Positions 23,820-33,124 are shown, counted from the stretch's first letter. The stretch is DNA of 43,903 nucleotides from Treponema sp. (GCA_012517385.1 JAAYUZ010000068.1:1-43903), one strand, 5' to 3'. A program made the numbers and translations. The notes: generated from the letters alone by a model not told the origin.

Positions 23820-24652
23820 TGCAGAGAGACCGTCATTCAGCCCAGCCCAGGGCTGACAAAAACAGTTCGCCCATCCCCCTTCGTTCTATCAAATTGATTA
23901 TCGCCTATGACGGGAGCCGCTTCAGGGGCTGGCAGAAGGGAAACGGCAGAACCGTTCAGGCTGTTATTGAACAGGCCCTGCTTGCGGCCCTGCCCCGCGC
24001 TTCCGGCGGAGCTGTTAAACCGGGGAGTTATTCCGAAACGGACCTGCACCTCGTCGGGGCAGGCCGGACCGATGCGGGGGTTCATGCGGAAGGGCAGGTC
24101 GCAAGTGCGCTCCTCCCCGCCGGGGTTTCATTGGAGCTCCTCCTCGGTGCGGCCAATGCGGAACTCCCCTCCGATGCGGCAATAAAAGCAATCCAGCCTG
24201 CCCCGGAGCGTTTTCACGCCCGGTACCATGCAAAGAGCCGGACCTATCGGTACAGCATCATCTCAGGGCCTATAGGGGACCCCTTTAGAGCAGCCTATTC
24301 CTGGCATATCCCGGAGGAACTCAACCTGGATGCCATGAAACAGGGGGCCGCCAGCCTGACAGGCACCTATGACTTTACCAGTTTTACCACGGATAAATCA
24401 AAATCGAACCGGGTCAGGACCATCCACCGTATCAGCATTGAACAGAGGGGGCCCAATCTCGACATTTTTTTTACCGCAGACAGTTTTCTCTGGAACCAGG
24501 TCCGCATCATGACCTCCGTGCTGGTACAGACCGGCCTCGGTAAACTCAGCCCCGACGACGTGGCAGCCCTGCTGGAAGCAAAGAACCGCTCCCTCGCCCC
24601 GCCCCCGGCTCCTGCACAGGGGCTCTGCCTTGTGGCTGTCTCTTATGAATAG
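23819..24652 (+). CDS. truA: tRNA pseudouridine(38-40) synthase
   Basis: 277 aa. It converts uridines 38-40 of the tRNA anticodon stem to pseudouridine. The catalytic Asp is Asp85 in GAGRTDAGVHAEGQ, with RFHARYHAKSRTYRY and FLWNQVRIM further on. Its ATG overlaps the trpS stop codon by one base. About 20 extra residues precede the usual family start (SIKLIIAYDGSRFRGWQ), so a later start is possible, but no ATG or GTG with a ribosome-binding site was seen there. Confidence 0.94.
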   Translation: MQRDRHSAQPRADKNSSPIPLRSIKLIIAYDGSRFRGWQKGNGRTVQAVIEQALLAALPRASGGAVKPGSYSETDLHLVGAGRTDAGVHAEGQVASALLPAGVSLELLLGAANAELPSDAAIKAIQPAPERFHARYHAKSRTYRYSIISGPIGDPFRAAYSWHIPEELNLDAMKQGAASLTGTYDFTSFTTDKSKSNRVRTIHRISIEQRGPNLDIFFTADSFLWNQVRIMTSVLVQTGLGKLSPDDVAALLEAKNRSLAPPPAPAQGLCLVAVSYE

Positions 24653-24717
24653 CGCTCCTTTTCAGTATCCTTAATAGAGTAGCCGAGGCAGCCTAATATT
24701 GATATAGTACAGCTATT

Positions 24718-25161
24718 ATGGAACGCACCTTTGCCATGCTGAAGCCCGGCGTTTTGCAGCGCCGTATTGTTGGGGAGGTCCTTTCCCGTTTTGAACGGAA
24801 GGGTCTTAAAATAGTTGGACTTAAATTGATGCAACTGGACCAGAAATTGGTCGAAGCCCACTATCGGGAACATGTGGGTAAGGATTTTTATGAAAAACTG
24901 GTTGCCTACACCCTTTCGGGGCCCGTGGTTGCCATGGTGTTGCAGGGGGATGGGGTCATTGCAACGGTCCGCCGCCTGGTGGGTCCCACCGATGTCAATA
25001 ACGCCCTGCCTGGTACCATCCGGGGAGACTTTGCGTATCAAACAAGATTGAACATCGTCCATGCCTCGGATTCTCCTGCCAGTGCTGAACGGGAAATTAA
25101 TCTCTTCTTTAAGGAACATGAACTTATTGACTGGGAGGATGGCAATGAGCGCTGGTTCTAA
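24718..25161 (+). CDS. ndk: nucleoside-diphosphate kinase
   Basis: 147 aa, normal length. It transfers the gamma-phosphate of ATP to NDPs through a phosphohistidine, seen as His115 in NIVHASDSPASAE. TFAMLKPGVLQR and GPTDVNNALPGTIRGDF are also conserved. ATG 24718 has no Shine-Dalgarno; a TATAGT hexamer (24703-24708) lies nine bases upstream. Its end overlaps pepF by 17 bases. Confidence 0.95.
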   Translation: MERTFAMLKPGVLQRRIVGEVLSRFERKGLKIVGLKLMQLDQKLVEAHYREHVGKDFYEKLVAYTLSGPVVAMVLQGDGVIATVRRLVGPTDVNNALPGTIRGDFAYQTRLNIVHASDSPASAEREINLFFKEHELIDWEDGNERWF

Positions 25162-26950
25162 ACTGCCCCGCTGGAATTTAAACAGTGTATACGCATCCTT
25201 CGATGCACCCGAATATATCCGTGACAAGGAACTCCTGGCTGAACATGCCAATAAACTGCTCATCCAGCTTGAACAGCCCTGGCCGGAGGATGCAAGCCAG
25301 GCGGCCCGGCTCATCCTCTCATGGATTCACAGCTATGAAGACACCGCCGACCTGGCGGAAAACCTGGAAGCCTACGCCTCGGCGGTCTATACCACCGACA
25401 CCAGAAACAGCCGCGCCCTCAACGAAATTAATTCCCTGGAAGCCCTCTCACTCCCCCTGGGGAAAGCCTCGGTCATTCTGCGGTCCCGCCTCGCAGAACA
25501 GGCAGAACTGGTTCAGAACCTGGCTGAAAAGGATGAAAACCTCGTCGAATACCGTTTCTTTCTTAAGGATGCCCTGACCCGTGCAAAATACCAGATGGCT
25601 CCGGAACTGGAGGATCTGGCCAACGACCTGGCCCGAAGCGGCGGAGACGCCTGGAGCAGGCTTCAGGAGGCCATCTCATCCACCGTAAGCGCCGAATGGG
25701 ATCCTGCCACGGGGGAGAAAAAAACCGTCATCGCCCTGCGGGACCTGGCCCATGATCCGGACCGAAGCATCCGTGAGCGGGCCTACCGGGCAGAACTGGC
25801 CGCATGGGAATCTATGAAAATCCCCCTGGCGGCCTCCCTTAACGGGGTAAAGGGCTTTGCGATTACGGTAGATAAGCGCCGGGGCTGGCAGTCCGCCCTG
25901 GACAAGGCGGCTTATCAATCCAGAATTACCCGGAAAACCCTGGACGCCCTCATCTCTGTGATGGAAGGGTCCCTCCCCCTGTTCCGGCGCTACCTGAAAG
26001 CCAAGTCCCATATTCTCGGCATCGAACGCTGTGCCTTCTATGACCTCTTTGCGCCGGTGGGACGGGCCACCAAGAAATGGAGCTGGGAAGAAAGCCGTGA
26101 CTTTATCATCGATAAATTCTCCGCCTTCGATCCGGCCATGGGAAACTTTGCCCGCCACGCCTTTACCTTTTCCTGGATCGACGCCGAGGGCCGGGAGGGC
26201 AAGATCGGGGGAGCCTACTGTACCGACTTCCCCCTGGCCAAGGAATCCCGGATACTCTGCAACTTCGAAGGCTCCTTTGACTCGGTAACCACCGTTGCCC
26301 ACGAGCTCGGACATGCCTGGCACCATGAGGTTATCAAGGACCTGCCAAGCACCCTCACGGCCTACCCCATGACCCTGGCGGAAACCGCCAGCACCTTTGC
26401 GGAAACAATTATCCTCGAAGGTGCCTTAAAAACCGCAGACACTCAGGAACGGCTCAGTCTGATAGAAGGAAGCCTTAAGGATGCCTGCCAGATTATCGTT
26501 GATATACTGTCCCGTTTCTATTTTGAGCGATCAGTCTTTGAACGCAGAGAACAGGGAGAACTTTCAGCAGAAGAATTCTGCACATTGATGAAAGAAGCCC
26601 AGCTTGCAACCTATGGGGATGGGCTGAATCCCGACCTGCTGCATCCCTATATGTGGGCCGTAAAGAGCCACTATTACAGTACGGGCCTCGCTTTCTATAA
26701 TTTTCCCTATGCCTTCGGCCAGCTCTTCGCCTACGGCCTCTATTCCCGCGCCCGTGAACAGGGCAGTGCCTTCGCGGAGACCTATAAGGAAATCCTCAGG
26801 CTTACCGGCAGGGCTTCCGCAGAAGATGTAGGAAAAGCCGCTGGTTTTAACCTGGAAGGCCCCAAATTCTGGCAGAATGGCATCAATTTAATCGCTGAAC
26901 GGGTCACCGAACTGGAAACACTGATACAAAATCTGGAGGAAGGAAAATAA
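25145..26950 (+). CDS. pepF: M3-family oligoendopeptidase (PepF type)
   Basis: 601 aa zinc metallopeptidase. The HEXXH site is seen in TVAHELGHAWHHE (about residues 384-396), and a downstream TLAETASTFAETIILEG supplies the third ligand. N-terminal helical region LPRWNLNSVYASFDAP is typical of the PepF/M3B clade. It degrades cytoplasmic oligopeptides. The start is taken as ATG 25145, six bases after GGAGG; ATG 25139 and longer frames inside ndk are alternatives. It overlaps gpsA by one base. Confidence 0.9.
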   Translation: MSAGSKLPRWNLNSVYASFDAPEYIRDKELLAEHANKLLIQLEQPWPEDASQAARLILSWIHSYEDTADLAENLEAYASAVYTTDTRNSRALNEINSLEALSLPLGKASVILRSRLAEQAELVQNLAEKDENLVEYRFFLKDALTRAKYQMAPELEDLANDLARSGGDAWSRLQEAISSTVSAEWDPATGEKKTVIALRDLAHDPDRSIRERAYRAELAAWESMKIPLAASLNGVKGFAITVDKRRGWQSALDKAAYQSRITRKTLDALISVMEGSLPLFRRYLKAKSHILGIERCAFYDLFAPVGRATKKWSWEESRDFIIDKFSAFDPAMGNFARHAFTFSWIDAEGREGKIGGAYCTDFPLAKESRILCNFEGSFDSVTTVAHELGHAWHHEVIKDLPSTLTAYPMTLAETASTFAETIILEGALKTADTQERLSLIEGSLKDACQIIVDILSRFYFERSVFERREQGELSAEEFCTLMKEAQLATYGDGLNPDLLHPYMWAVKSHYYSTGLAFYNFPYAFGQLFAYGLYSRAREQGSAFAETYKEILRLTGRASAEDVGKAAGFNLEGPKFWQNGINLIAERVTELETLIQNLEEGK

Positions 26951-28020
26951 TGAGCGCAAAAGTAGGAGTTCTCGGTGCAGGAGCCTGGGGAACCGCCGTC
27001 GCCAAGGTAATCGCAGAAAAGGGTATCGATGTTGATATTTGGAGCCACGAAGCTGCAACGGCGGAGGATATCAACCAGCGGCACCTCAATTCCCGGTACT
27101 TACCCGATGTGGAACTTCCCCACAACCTGCGGGCATTCACCGACCCGGCAGCAACCGCCGACGGCAAGGAATTCCTTATCCTTGCAAGCCCCTCGCTGTA
27201 CCTGCTGGATTCGGTTAAAAAAATCCTGTCAGTCCCTTCCATCCGGGAGGGAGAAACCGCCATAGGGGTCATCACCAAAGGCTTTATCCCCACCGCAAAG
27301 GGCCCCCGGCTCATCCTCGAAACCCTGGAAGACTATCTTCCGGGCTTTTACCGCCAATCCCTGGTCTATATTGCCGGACCCAGCCATGCGGAAGAGGTGT
27401 CCCGGGGTAAAATTACGGGACTCATCGCCGCCAGCGAAAGCGCAAAACAGTCAATCCGTTTCCGGGACCTCTTAAAAACAGGCCGTCTCCTGGTGTTTTC
27501 ATCCTTCGATGTCCGGGGGGTTCAGGTAGCCGCCGCATCCAAAAACGTCATCGCCATAGCCTTTGGTATGCTGGATGCCCTTAAAACCAGTGCCGCAGAA
27601 CGGGGCATGGAAGATATATTCGGGGACGGCACCGAATCGCTGCTCCTTGCAGCGGGCTTGAACGAAATTCAAACCCTGGGCCGGGCCATGGGTGCTACCC
27701 ATCCGGAAACCTTCACCTCCATTTCCGGTGTCGGCGACCTGGATGTAACCTGCCGGTCAATTTTCGGCAGAAACCGCCGCTTCGGCCGGGAAATCATCGA
27801 AAAGGATATACTAAAGTCCTTTACCAGCCTGGATGACCTTATCACCCGGATCAGCGAAGTGGGCTATCTCCCTGAAGGGGTGGTTGCGGCCAAATATGTA
27901 AAGGTACTTGCTGAACAGCATAACCTGAAAATGCCCATTTCTTTGGGCTTATATAGAATTCTCAATAAAGAGATTACACCAATCGAATTCCTGCATGCCT
28001 TTATAAAGGATCTTGGATAA
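26950..28020 (+). CDS. gpsA: glycerol-3-phosphate dehydrogenase [NAD(P)+]
   Basis: 356 aa. It reduces dihydroxyacetone phosphate to sn-glycerol-3-phosphate for phospholipid synthesis. The N-terminal nucleotide loop is GVLGAGAWGTAVAKV (6-20), then IGVITKGF, YIAGPSHAEEV, and the catalytic Lys region AAASKNVIAIAFGM. The C-terminal helical domain contains GVGDLDVTCRS and FGREI. The start overlaps the pepF stop (TAATG). Confidence 0.95.
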   Translation: MSAKVGVLGAGAWGTAVAKVIAEKGIDVDIWSHEAATAEDINQRHLNSRYLPDVELPHNLRAFTDPAATADGKEFLILASPSLYLLDSVKKILSVPSIREGETAIGVITKGFIPTAKGPRLILETLEDYLPGFYRQSLVYIAGPSHAEEVSRGKITGLIAASESAKQSIRFRDLLKTGRLLVFSSFDVRGVQVAAASKNVIAIAFGMLDALKTSAAERGMEDIFGDGTESLLLAAGLNEIQTLGRAMGATHPETFTSISGVGDLDVTCRSIFGRNRRFGREIIEKDILKSFTSLDDLITRISEVGYLPEGVVAAKYVKVLAEQHNLKMPISLGLYRILNKEITPIEFLHAFIKDLG

Positions 28021-28024
28021 AACT

Positions 28025-29386
28025 ATGCTCGAAAAAATAACCGGTAAATTTCAGGACGCCCTGCGGACCATCAGCGGTAAGGCCACCATAACCGAAAAAA
28101 ACATCGAAGATGCCGTAGAAGCCATCAAAATGGCTCTCCTCGAAGCGGATGTAAACCTTCGGGTGGTACGGCGCTTCGTCAACGCTACCATAGAAGAAGC
28201 AAAGGGGGAGCGGGTACTCCGTTCCGTAGACCCGGGACAGCAGTTCATCAAAATAGTACATGATAAACTGGTAGCCTTCCTGGGGGACAGCAAACAGGAT
28301 CTGAACCTGAAAGGCCCCGATACCCAATCGGTCATCCTGATGCTTGGTTTACAAGGTTCGGGTAAAACAACGAGTTCAGCAAAACTTGCCCTGCGGCTTA
28401 AAAAAGAGGGCCGCAAGGTGCTTCTCGTAGCCTGCGACCTCATCCGGCCAGCAGCTATGGAACAGCTCTCTGTGCTGGGAGCCCAGATTGGAGTCCCCGT
28501 TTATAAGGAAGAAGGCGCAAAGGACCCGGTGAAGGTCTACAAGGCGGCCCTGGACCTGGCCCGTAAAAACCTGTACGACACCCTCATTGTGGATACCACA
28601 GGCCGGCTCCAGATTGATCAGGACATGATGACCGAACTGGTGCGGCTCCGGGATGCGGCTAAACCAGATGAGTTACTCCTCGTTGCGGATGCCATGACCG
28701 GCCAGTCGGCGGTGGATATCGCTAAGACCTTTGATGAACAGATAGGCCTTACGGGGGTCATCCTCACCAAATTCGACTCGGACACCAGGGGCGGCGCCGC
28801 CCTGTCCCTAAAGACTATTACCGGTAAACCCTTAAAATTCGTGGGGGTTGGCGAAAAACCAGAGGATTTTGAACCCTTCTATCCGGACCGGATTGCGAGC
28901 CGCATCCTCGGCATGGGGGATATCGTCAGCCTGGTAGAAAAAGCCCAGCAGGTGGTAAACCAGGAAGAAGCGGCGGCCCTGCAAAAAAAGATGCTTTCCG
29001 AGAACTTTACCCTCCAGGACTGGCTGGATCAGCTGCGGGCGGTAAAAAAAATGGGTTCCCTCCAGTCCATGCTGGAAATGCTCCCCGGAATGGCAGGCCA
29101 GATCTCCGAAGAGGACCTGAACAAGGCGGACATGAAACGGCAGGAAGCCATTATCTGTTCCATGACCAAAAAAGAACGGCAGAATTACCTCATCATTGGA
29201 CCCTCCCGCAGGGCCCGTATCGCCCGGGGCTCCGGCACATCGGTTGCCGAGGTTGCCCGGCTCATTAAAAAGTTCGAGAAGATGCGGACCATGATGAAAA
29301 AGGTTGCCAAATTGGGAAAAAATCCCCAGGCAGCCCAGGCCATGATGAGCCGCATGGGCGGTATGGGCGGCCGGCCGGGCTTTTAG
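28025..29386 (+). CDS. ffh: signal recognition particle protein Ffh
   Basis: 453 aa GTPase that binds SRP RNA and nascent signal sequences. N domain 1-85; G domain with GLQGSGKTTSSAKLA, DTTGRLQID and TKFDSDTRGG; C-terminal methionine-rich M domain (MGSLQSMLEMLPGM, MTKKERQNYLIIGPSRRARIARGSG) ending in MSRMGGMGGRPGF. ATG 28025 matches the family start (MLEKITGKFQDALRT); an ATG 12 bases earlier is inside gpsA. No SRP RNA gene was found in the window. Confidence 0.97.
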   Translation: MLEKITGKFQDALRTISGKATITEKNIEDAVEAIKMALLEADVNLRVVRRFVNATIEEAKGERVLRSVDPGQQFIKIVHDKLVAFLGDSKQDLNLKGPDTQSVILMLGLQGSGKTTSSAKLALRLKKEGRKVLLVACDLIRPAAMEQLSVLGAQIGVPVYKEEGAKDPVKVYKAALDLARKNLYDTLIVDTTGRLQIDQDMMTELVRLRDAAKPDELLLVADAMTGQSAVDIAKTFDEQIGLTGVILTKFDSDTRGGAALSLKTITGKPLKFVGVGEKPEDFEPFYPDRIASRILGMGDIVSLVEKAQQVVNQEEAAALQKKMLSENFTLQDWLDQLRAVKKMGSLQSMLEMLPGMAGQISEEDLNKADMKRQEAIICSMTKKERQNYLIIGPSRRARIARGSGTSVAEVARLIKKFEKMRTMMKKVAKLGKNPQAAQAMMSRMGGMGGRPGF

Positions 29387-29492
29387 CGGCCGCGAGGCTG
29401 CCACCGCTTTTGGAGGGCGAACCAAGCCTGCCTGGCAGCTCAGGCTTGTAGCGTCCGCGAGACCGCCATGGCCGGCCGGGCTTTTAGCGGCC
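29369..29492 (+). repeat. direct repeat at and after the ffh 3' end
   Basis: A 23-base sequence covering the last codons and stop of ffh (29369-29391) recurs exactly at 29470-29492. A third, weaker copy (29443-29468) resembles the first repeat and the bases after it (TAGCG(G/T)CCGCGAG). A hairpin with 7-bp arms (29424-29430 with 29441-29447) lies between. This occupies part of the 270-base gap before rpsP. Confidence 0.7.
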
Positions 29493-29502
29493 ATTCCAGC
29501 CG

Positions 29503-29531
29503 TTGACTAAAGGGCCATTTTCATATACATA
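29503..29531 (+). promoter_or_regulatory. probable promoter of the rpsP-rplS operon
   Basis: TTGACT (29503-29508), 17-base spacer, TACATA (29526-29531), with overlapping TATACA and TATAAG alternatives. A leader of about 115 bases with several small GC hairpins leads to rpsP. Confidence 0.4.
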
Positions 29532-29656
29532 TAAGGCTTACGCGCCCTTCTATCAGCGCAACCGCGCCGACGGGTTTGGATTGCCCGCATTCCTGCCGAC
29601 GCATAATACCAGAAACGGGCATTCCCCAGCGGGGGAAGAATTTGAGGAGGATACCC

Positions 29657-29905
29657 TTGAGTGCACGCATTCGACTAAAGAAGTTCGGAACCAAAAAACG
29701 GCCCTATTATCGGATTGTCATTATGGATTCCCGAGCACCCCGGGATGGCAAAACCATCGACGAAGTAGGAATCTATCACCCTATCGCAGCTGAAGGTTCT
29801 CAGGTTTCTTTTGATGCTGAGAAAGTAAAGTCCTGGCTGAGCAAGGGTGCGACCCCCACCGACACGGTCCGCAAGATCCTGAACAACAGCAACTTCACCT
29901 TCTAA
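29657..29905 (+). CDS. rpsP: 30S ribosomal protein S16
   Basis: 82 aa. Family start and body are clear: [39 protein letters not shown]. The start codon is TTG at 29657, seven bases after GAGGAGG; no ATG fits the conserved N-terminus. First gene of the rpsP-khpA-rimM-trmD-rplS operon. Confidence 0.96.
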   Translation: MSARIRLKKFGTKKRPYYRIVIMDSRAPRDGKTIDEVGIYHPIAAEGSQVSFDAEKVKSWLSKGATPTDTVRKILNNSNFTF

Positions 29906-29930
29906 TTTTAGAAAGGAGCAAGGAGTCTCT

Positions 29931-30164
29931 ATGGAAAAGGATCTTGTTGAATATATCGCGAAAAGTCTTGTTGATGATCCTTCCGCAGTACAGGTTAACG
30001 TGATCGAAGGTGAAAAAAGCACCATTCTGGAACTCCGGGTAGCTCCGGAAGATATCGGTAAGGTTATTGGCAAGCAGGGCCGAATTGCTAAGGCAATCCG
30101 TACCATTCTGCAGGCCGCCACAGTTACCACCGGGAAACGCACTGTTCTTGAAATTCTGGACTGA
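29931..30164 (+). CDS. khpA: KH-domain RNA-binding protein KhpA
   Basis: 77 aa, a single KH domain with [18 protein letters not shown] (GxxG loop GKQG). It sits between rpsP and rimM as in many bacteria. The family (YlqC/KhpA) binds RNA and, with KhpB, influences cell elongation in Gram-positives. GAAAGGAG precedes the ATG. Confidence 0.93.
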   Translation: MEKDLVEYIAKSLVDDPSAVQVNVIEGEKSTILELRVAPEDIGKVIGKQGRIAKAIRTILQAATVTTGKRTVLEILD

Positions 30165-30176
30165 CGGAATACGGGT

Positions 30177-30689
30177 GTGATCAAACGATTCATCACCGGA
30201 ATCATTGGACAACCCTTTGGTGTCAAAGGGTTTGTGAAAGTGCGGCTGCCGTCAGGGGACAGCAGCCACTTTGATCAACTGGTAAAGGTAACGGTTCGTT
30301 TCGGAACCCAGGAAAAAATCCTGGTTATTGAAGATACTGGTCATGCCCCGAGTTCCTTTGTTATAAAATTTAAGGGATATGACAGCCCTGAAGCGGCAAA
30401 GGCACTTCAGGGAGGCGAAATCCTGGTGGATCGGGATGCTGCGGCTCCCCTTGAAGAAAACGAATATTATATCGAGGACCTTCGGGGCCTTACGGTTCAT
30501 TTACACCTTGTTTCGGGACCGGTCATTGGTACGGTAACCGATGTGGTCGAGGGCGGCGGCGGACAGCTCATGGAGATTCAAATCTCCGAACAGGAACGCC
30601 GGCTTGTGCCTTTCCGGAATGAGTTTATTGGGGATATTGATATAGCAGGTGGAACGGTAGTACTCAAAGAAGGGTGGATTCTGGAGTGA
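30177..30689 (+). CDS. rimM: ribosome maturation factor RimM
   Basis: 170 aa. N-terminal RimM barrel (ITGIIGQPFGVKGFVKVRLP) and C-terminal PRC barrel (YYIEDLRGLTVH, RRLVPFRNEFIGDID). It binds S19 and assists 30S assembly and 16S processing. The start codon is GTG 30177. The end overlaps trmD by four bases. Confidence 0.94.
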   Translation: MIKRFITGIIGQPFGVKGFVKVRLPSGDSSHFDQLVKVTVRFGTQEKILVIEDTGHAPSSFVIKFKGYDSPEAAKALQGGEILVDRDAAAPLEENEYYIEDLRGLTVHLHLVSGPVIGTVTDVVEGGGGQLMEIQISEQERRLVPFRNEFIGDIDIAGGTVVLKEGWILE

Positions 30690-31513
30690 AGTATACCGTA
30701 CTGACCCTGTTTCCAGAAATTGTGGACGCCTTTTTTAACACATCAATTATGGCGAAGGCCATCGAACGGGGTGTTATCAGCTACCGGTCCATCAATATCA
30801 GGGACTATGCCACCGACAAACATCACAAATGTGATGATGCACCCTATGGCGGCGGTGCGGGAATGTTAATGCTGCCCGAACCATTGGGCAGGGCGTTAGA
30901 GGCTGCAGGAGCTGTAAAGAAGACGCAAACTGCTCAGGAAACCGTTGCTGCTGAAACAGCGACTCCAGGCCAGGCAAAAAAAAGGCGGGTTATCTACCTT
31001 TCCCCTTCGGGCCGTCTTTTTAACCAGACTATGGCCCGGGAACTTGCTGCAGAGGAAGAGCTCATTCTCCTCTGTGGCCGATACGAAGGAATTGACCAGC
31101 GGATCATCGATACCTATGTGGATGAAGAGATCTCCATCGGTGATTACGTGCTTTCTTCCGGGGAAGTTTCAGCGCTGGTACTGATTGATACAACCTATCG
31201 GCTTGTGGATGGGGTGATTTCTGCAGAATCCCTCGAAGAAGAAAGCTTTTCCGACGGGCTTCTCGAGTACCCCCAGTATACAAGACCGGAGATTTATGAT
31301 AAGCTACGGGTCCCGGAGGTGTTGCTTTCGGGGCATCACGAGCAGATACGGCGTTGGCGTTTAAAAAAACGGGTTGAAAAAACCCTGCTTGTCCGGCCTG
31401 ATTTAATTCAAAAAGGGCTGGAAGCTGGCTGGTTTTCTGCTGAAACACGAAAACTTATTGTTGAACTGCAAGATACTGCAGGGCTCAAAGGGGATACGGA
31501 TGAACGAAATTAA
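30686..31513 (+). CDS. trmD: tRNA (guanine-N1)-methyltransferase
   Basis: 275 aa SPOUT enzyme that methylates G37 of tRNAs. Conserved parts: [45 protein letters not shown] and [19 protein letters not shown] (trefoil knot). An unusual Ala/Thr/Glu-rich insert (about residues 72-100) separates the GGGAGM motif from the knot. The start is taken as GTG 30686, overlapping the rimM stop; GTG 30674 is an alternative. Confidence 0.95.
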   Translation: MKYTVLTLFPEIVDAFFNTSIMAKAIERGVISYRSINIRDYATDKHHKCDDAPYGGGAGMLMLPEPLGRALEAAGAVKKTQTAQETVAAETATPGQAKKRRVIYLSPSGRLFNQTMARELAAEEELILLCGRYEGIDQRIIDTYVDEEISIGDYVLSSGEVSALVLIDTTYRLVDGVISAESLEEESFSDGLLEYPQYTRPEIYDKLRVPEVLLSGHHEQIRRWRLKKRVEKTLLVRPDLIQKGLEAGWFSAETRKLIVELQDTAGLKGDTDERN

Positions 31514-31886
31514 AGCTATCGAAGCTGCTCAGATGAAGAGCGAGCTGGATGAGTTCAAAGTGGGCGATACCGTAAAGGTCCATTTTAAGATTGTGGAAGG
31601 CAAAACCGAACGGATCCAGGCCTATGAAGGTCTGGTGATTTGCATGAAAAATTCCCGGATCGGTAAAACCTTTACCGTACGGAAAAACTCCTACGGGGTT
31701 GGTGTTGAACGGGTATTCCCCCTGCACTCCCCACGGGTTGTAAAGGTGGAAGTCATGCGGCCCGGTAAGGTCCGGCGTGCCAAGCTCTACTACATCCGGG
31801 ACAAGATTGGTAAGGCTGCCAAGATTAAGGAGCTTATTTCCAAGAAGCCCCACGAAGCTGCAGCCCAGGAAAGCACCCAGGCTTAA
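31500..31886 (+). CDS. rplS: 50S ribosomal protein L19
   Basis: 128 aa. [43 protein letters not shown] and KLYYIRD identify L19, at the 30S-50S interface. It has a slightly longer N-terminus and an Ala/Gln-rich tail. ATG 31500 follows AAAGGGG and overlaps the end of trmD by 14 bases. Confidence 0.96.
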   Translation: MNEIKAIEAAQMKSELDEFKVGDTVKVHFKIVEGKTERIQAYEGLVICMKNSRIGKTFTVRKNSYGVGVERVFPLHSPRVVKVEVMRPGKVRRAKLYYIRDKIGKAAKIKELISKKPHEAAAQESTQA

Positions 31887-31896
31887 GCCCAGTTTT

Positions 31897-32856
31897 ATGA
31901 AAAGCGAGAAATCTGATGGGTTCAGGCCGCACGTGATACGACCTGGGCCATCGGATTCAATCTCATCAGAAAAAACTGTAAACAACAACAATCTAACCAC
32001 TCAATCAACCGCTAAGATTGGTAGCTCGTTTTATAAACAAACGGGTATTCTTCAGCTCGAGTCCCTTGCCAGAAGCCTGCATATACCTATATCAAAACAA
32101 AGCCTCGCTGCGCTAAGTTTCGCATTACATCTCAAACTGCCCCTTACAAAAGAATCCATTGAGCCCTTTATCAAACAAAGTCTTGCACTGCCACCGCAGC
32201 TGCATGAAGCGGGACTCCTGAGCGCCCTTTTAGCCCTTTCTAAGGGGATCCATTTATCAAACACAGCAGTGGAGCAGCTTGCCCAGCTCTTAAATCTCCA
32301 TCAGGAGCCAACAGACAAATCTAAGGTGCTGCATAAAACCGAGGCAGCACTCCATCAACCTGAAGAAGAAGGCAAGACTGCAGATGACCCATCGGCATCA
32401 GAACCGGATGAACAGCTTCCACTAGAGGCAGACGATGCAGCTCATCTTTTTTTAGAAACCGTTAAAAAACATCCGGTCCTGGATTTATTAAACCGTTTAC
32501 CGGGCAAAAATCGACAACGGCATATTATCCTGCCCTTTAACTTCAAGGAAGACTCATGTTCCATAAAGGGGAGTCTCCGACTGCTTTGCAATGAACGGCC
32601 GGGGGGAAGTCTGGAAGTCACCAGCCTGAATCTGGCAGCGGTCAGTCCAAACCATGAGTGGTTTGTGCAGGCTACGAAAAATATAGCTGGGGGGCTTGCA
32701 ATCAGGATGCAAGTTTATCCAGAGCCCAAGGACTCTAAAGCAATCGTAAATTCTCTTTCATCAATTTCCGATACTGTATCTATAGGTTTTGAAAAACCCG
32801 ACACGTTTCAGGATTTTAAGAAAGAAACCTATTCCAGCTTTGAAATAAGGGCATAA
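31897..32856 (+). CDS. FliK-like protein of the flagellar neighbourhood, unproven
   Basis: 319 aa. The N-terminal two thirds are helical and polar with a low-complexity Glu/Asp/Pro stretch. The C-terminal about 110 residues (LNRLPGKNRQRHIILPFNFK, GSLRLLCNERPGGSLEVTSL) resemble the compact domain of flagellar hook-length control proteins in outline. The position between rplS and the FlhB C-domain gene is conserved in treponemes as I recall. It may regulate or interact with flagellar export. The ATG at 31897 lies 10 bases after the rplS stop with no strong Shine-Dalgarno. Confidence 0.6.
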   Translation: MKSEKSDGFRPHVIRPGPSDSISSEKTVNNNNLTTQSTAKIGSSFYKQTGILQLESLARSLHIPISKQSLAALSFALHLKLPLTKESIEPFIKQSLALPPQLHEAGLLSALLALSKGIHLSNTAVEQLAQLLNLHQEPTDKSKVLHKTEAALHQPEEEGKTADDPSASEPDEQLPLEADDAAHLFLETVKKHPVLDLLNRLPGKNRQRHIILPFNFKEDSCSIKGSLRLLCNERPGGSLEVTSLNLAAVSPNHEWFVQATKNIAGGLAIRMQVYPEPKDSKAIVNSLSSISDTVSIGFEKPDTFQDFKKETYSSFEIRA

Positions 32857-32869
32857 AAGGTCTATATGT

Positions 32870-33124
32870 ATGGAAATAAAGCGGGCCAGTGCGTTAAAAT
32901 ATAAGGACGGTGATTATGCTCCCCGAATTGTAGCGTCCGGTACAGGCAGAACCGCAGATACAATTATTGAACTTGCTGAAAAGGCAGGAGTTACTATAAT
33001 AGAAGATGCAAATCTTGCAGGAATTCTTACGGAGACCATGTCTGTTGGGGATTATGTACCCCCCTGGTGTTGGGATCTGGTGGCAAGGGTGTTTGCAATC
33101 ATTAAAAACGAGGAAAAATCGTGA
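32870..33124 (+). CDS. stand-alone FlhB C-terminal-domain protein
   Basis: 84 aa. It matches the cytoplasmic domain of FlhB/Ysc[61 protein letters not shown]. It has no membrane part and no NPTH autocleavage site. Such proteins (FlhX/YlqH type) can partly replace or modulate the FlhB export switch. It is followed by the HD-GYP gene with a 4-base overlap. Confidence 0.85.
   Translation: MEIKRASALKYKDGDYAPRIVASGTGRTADTIIELAEKAGVTIIEDANLAGILTETMSVGDYVPPWCWDLVARVFAIIKNEEKS

Noticed and set aside
29424-29447. Terminator after ffh
   Set aside because: A 7-bp hairpin is present but no T tract follows; recorded only as part of the repeat region.
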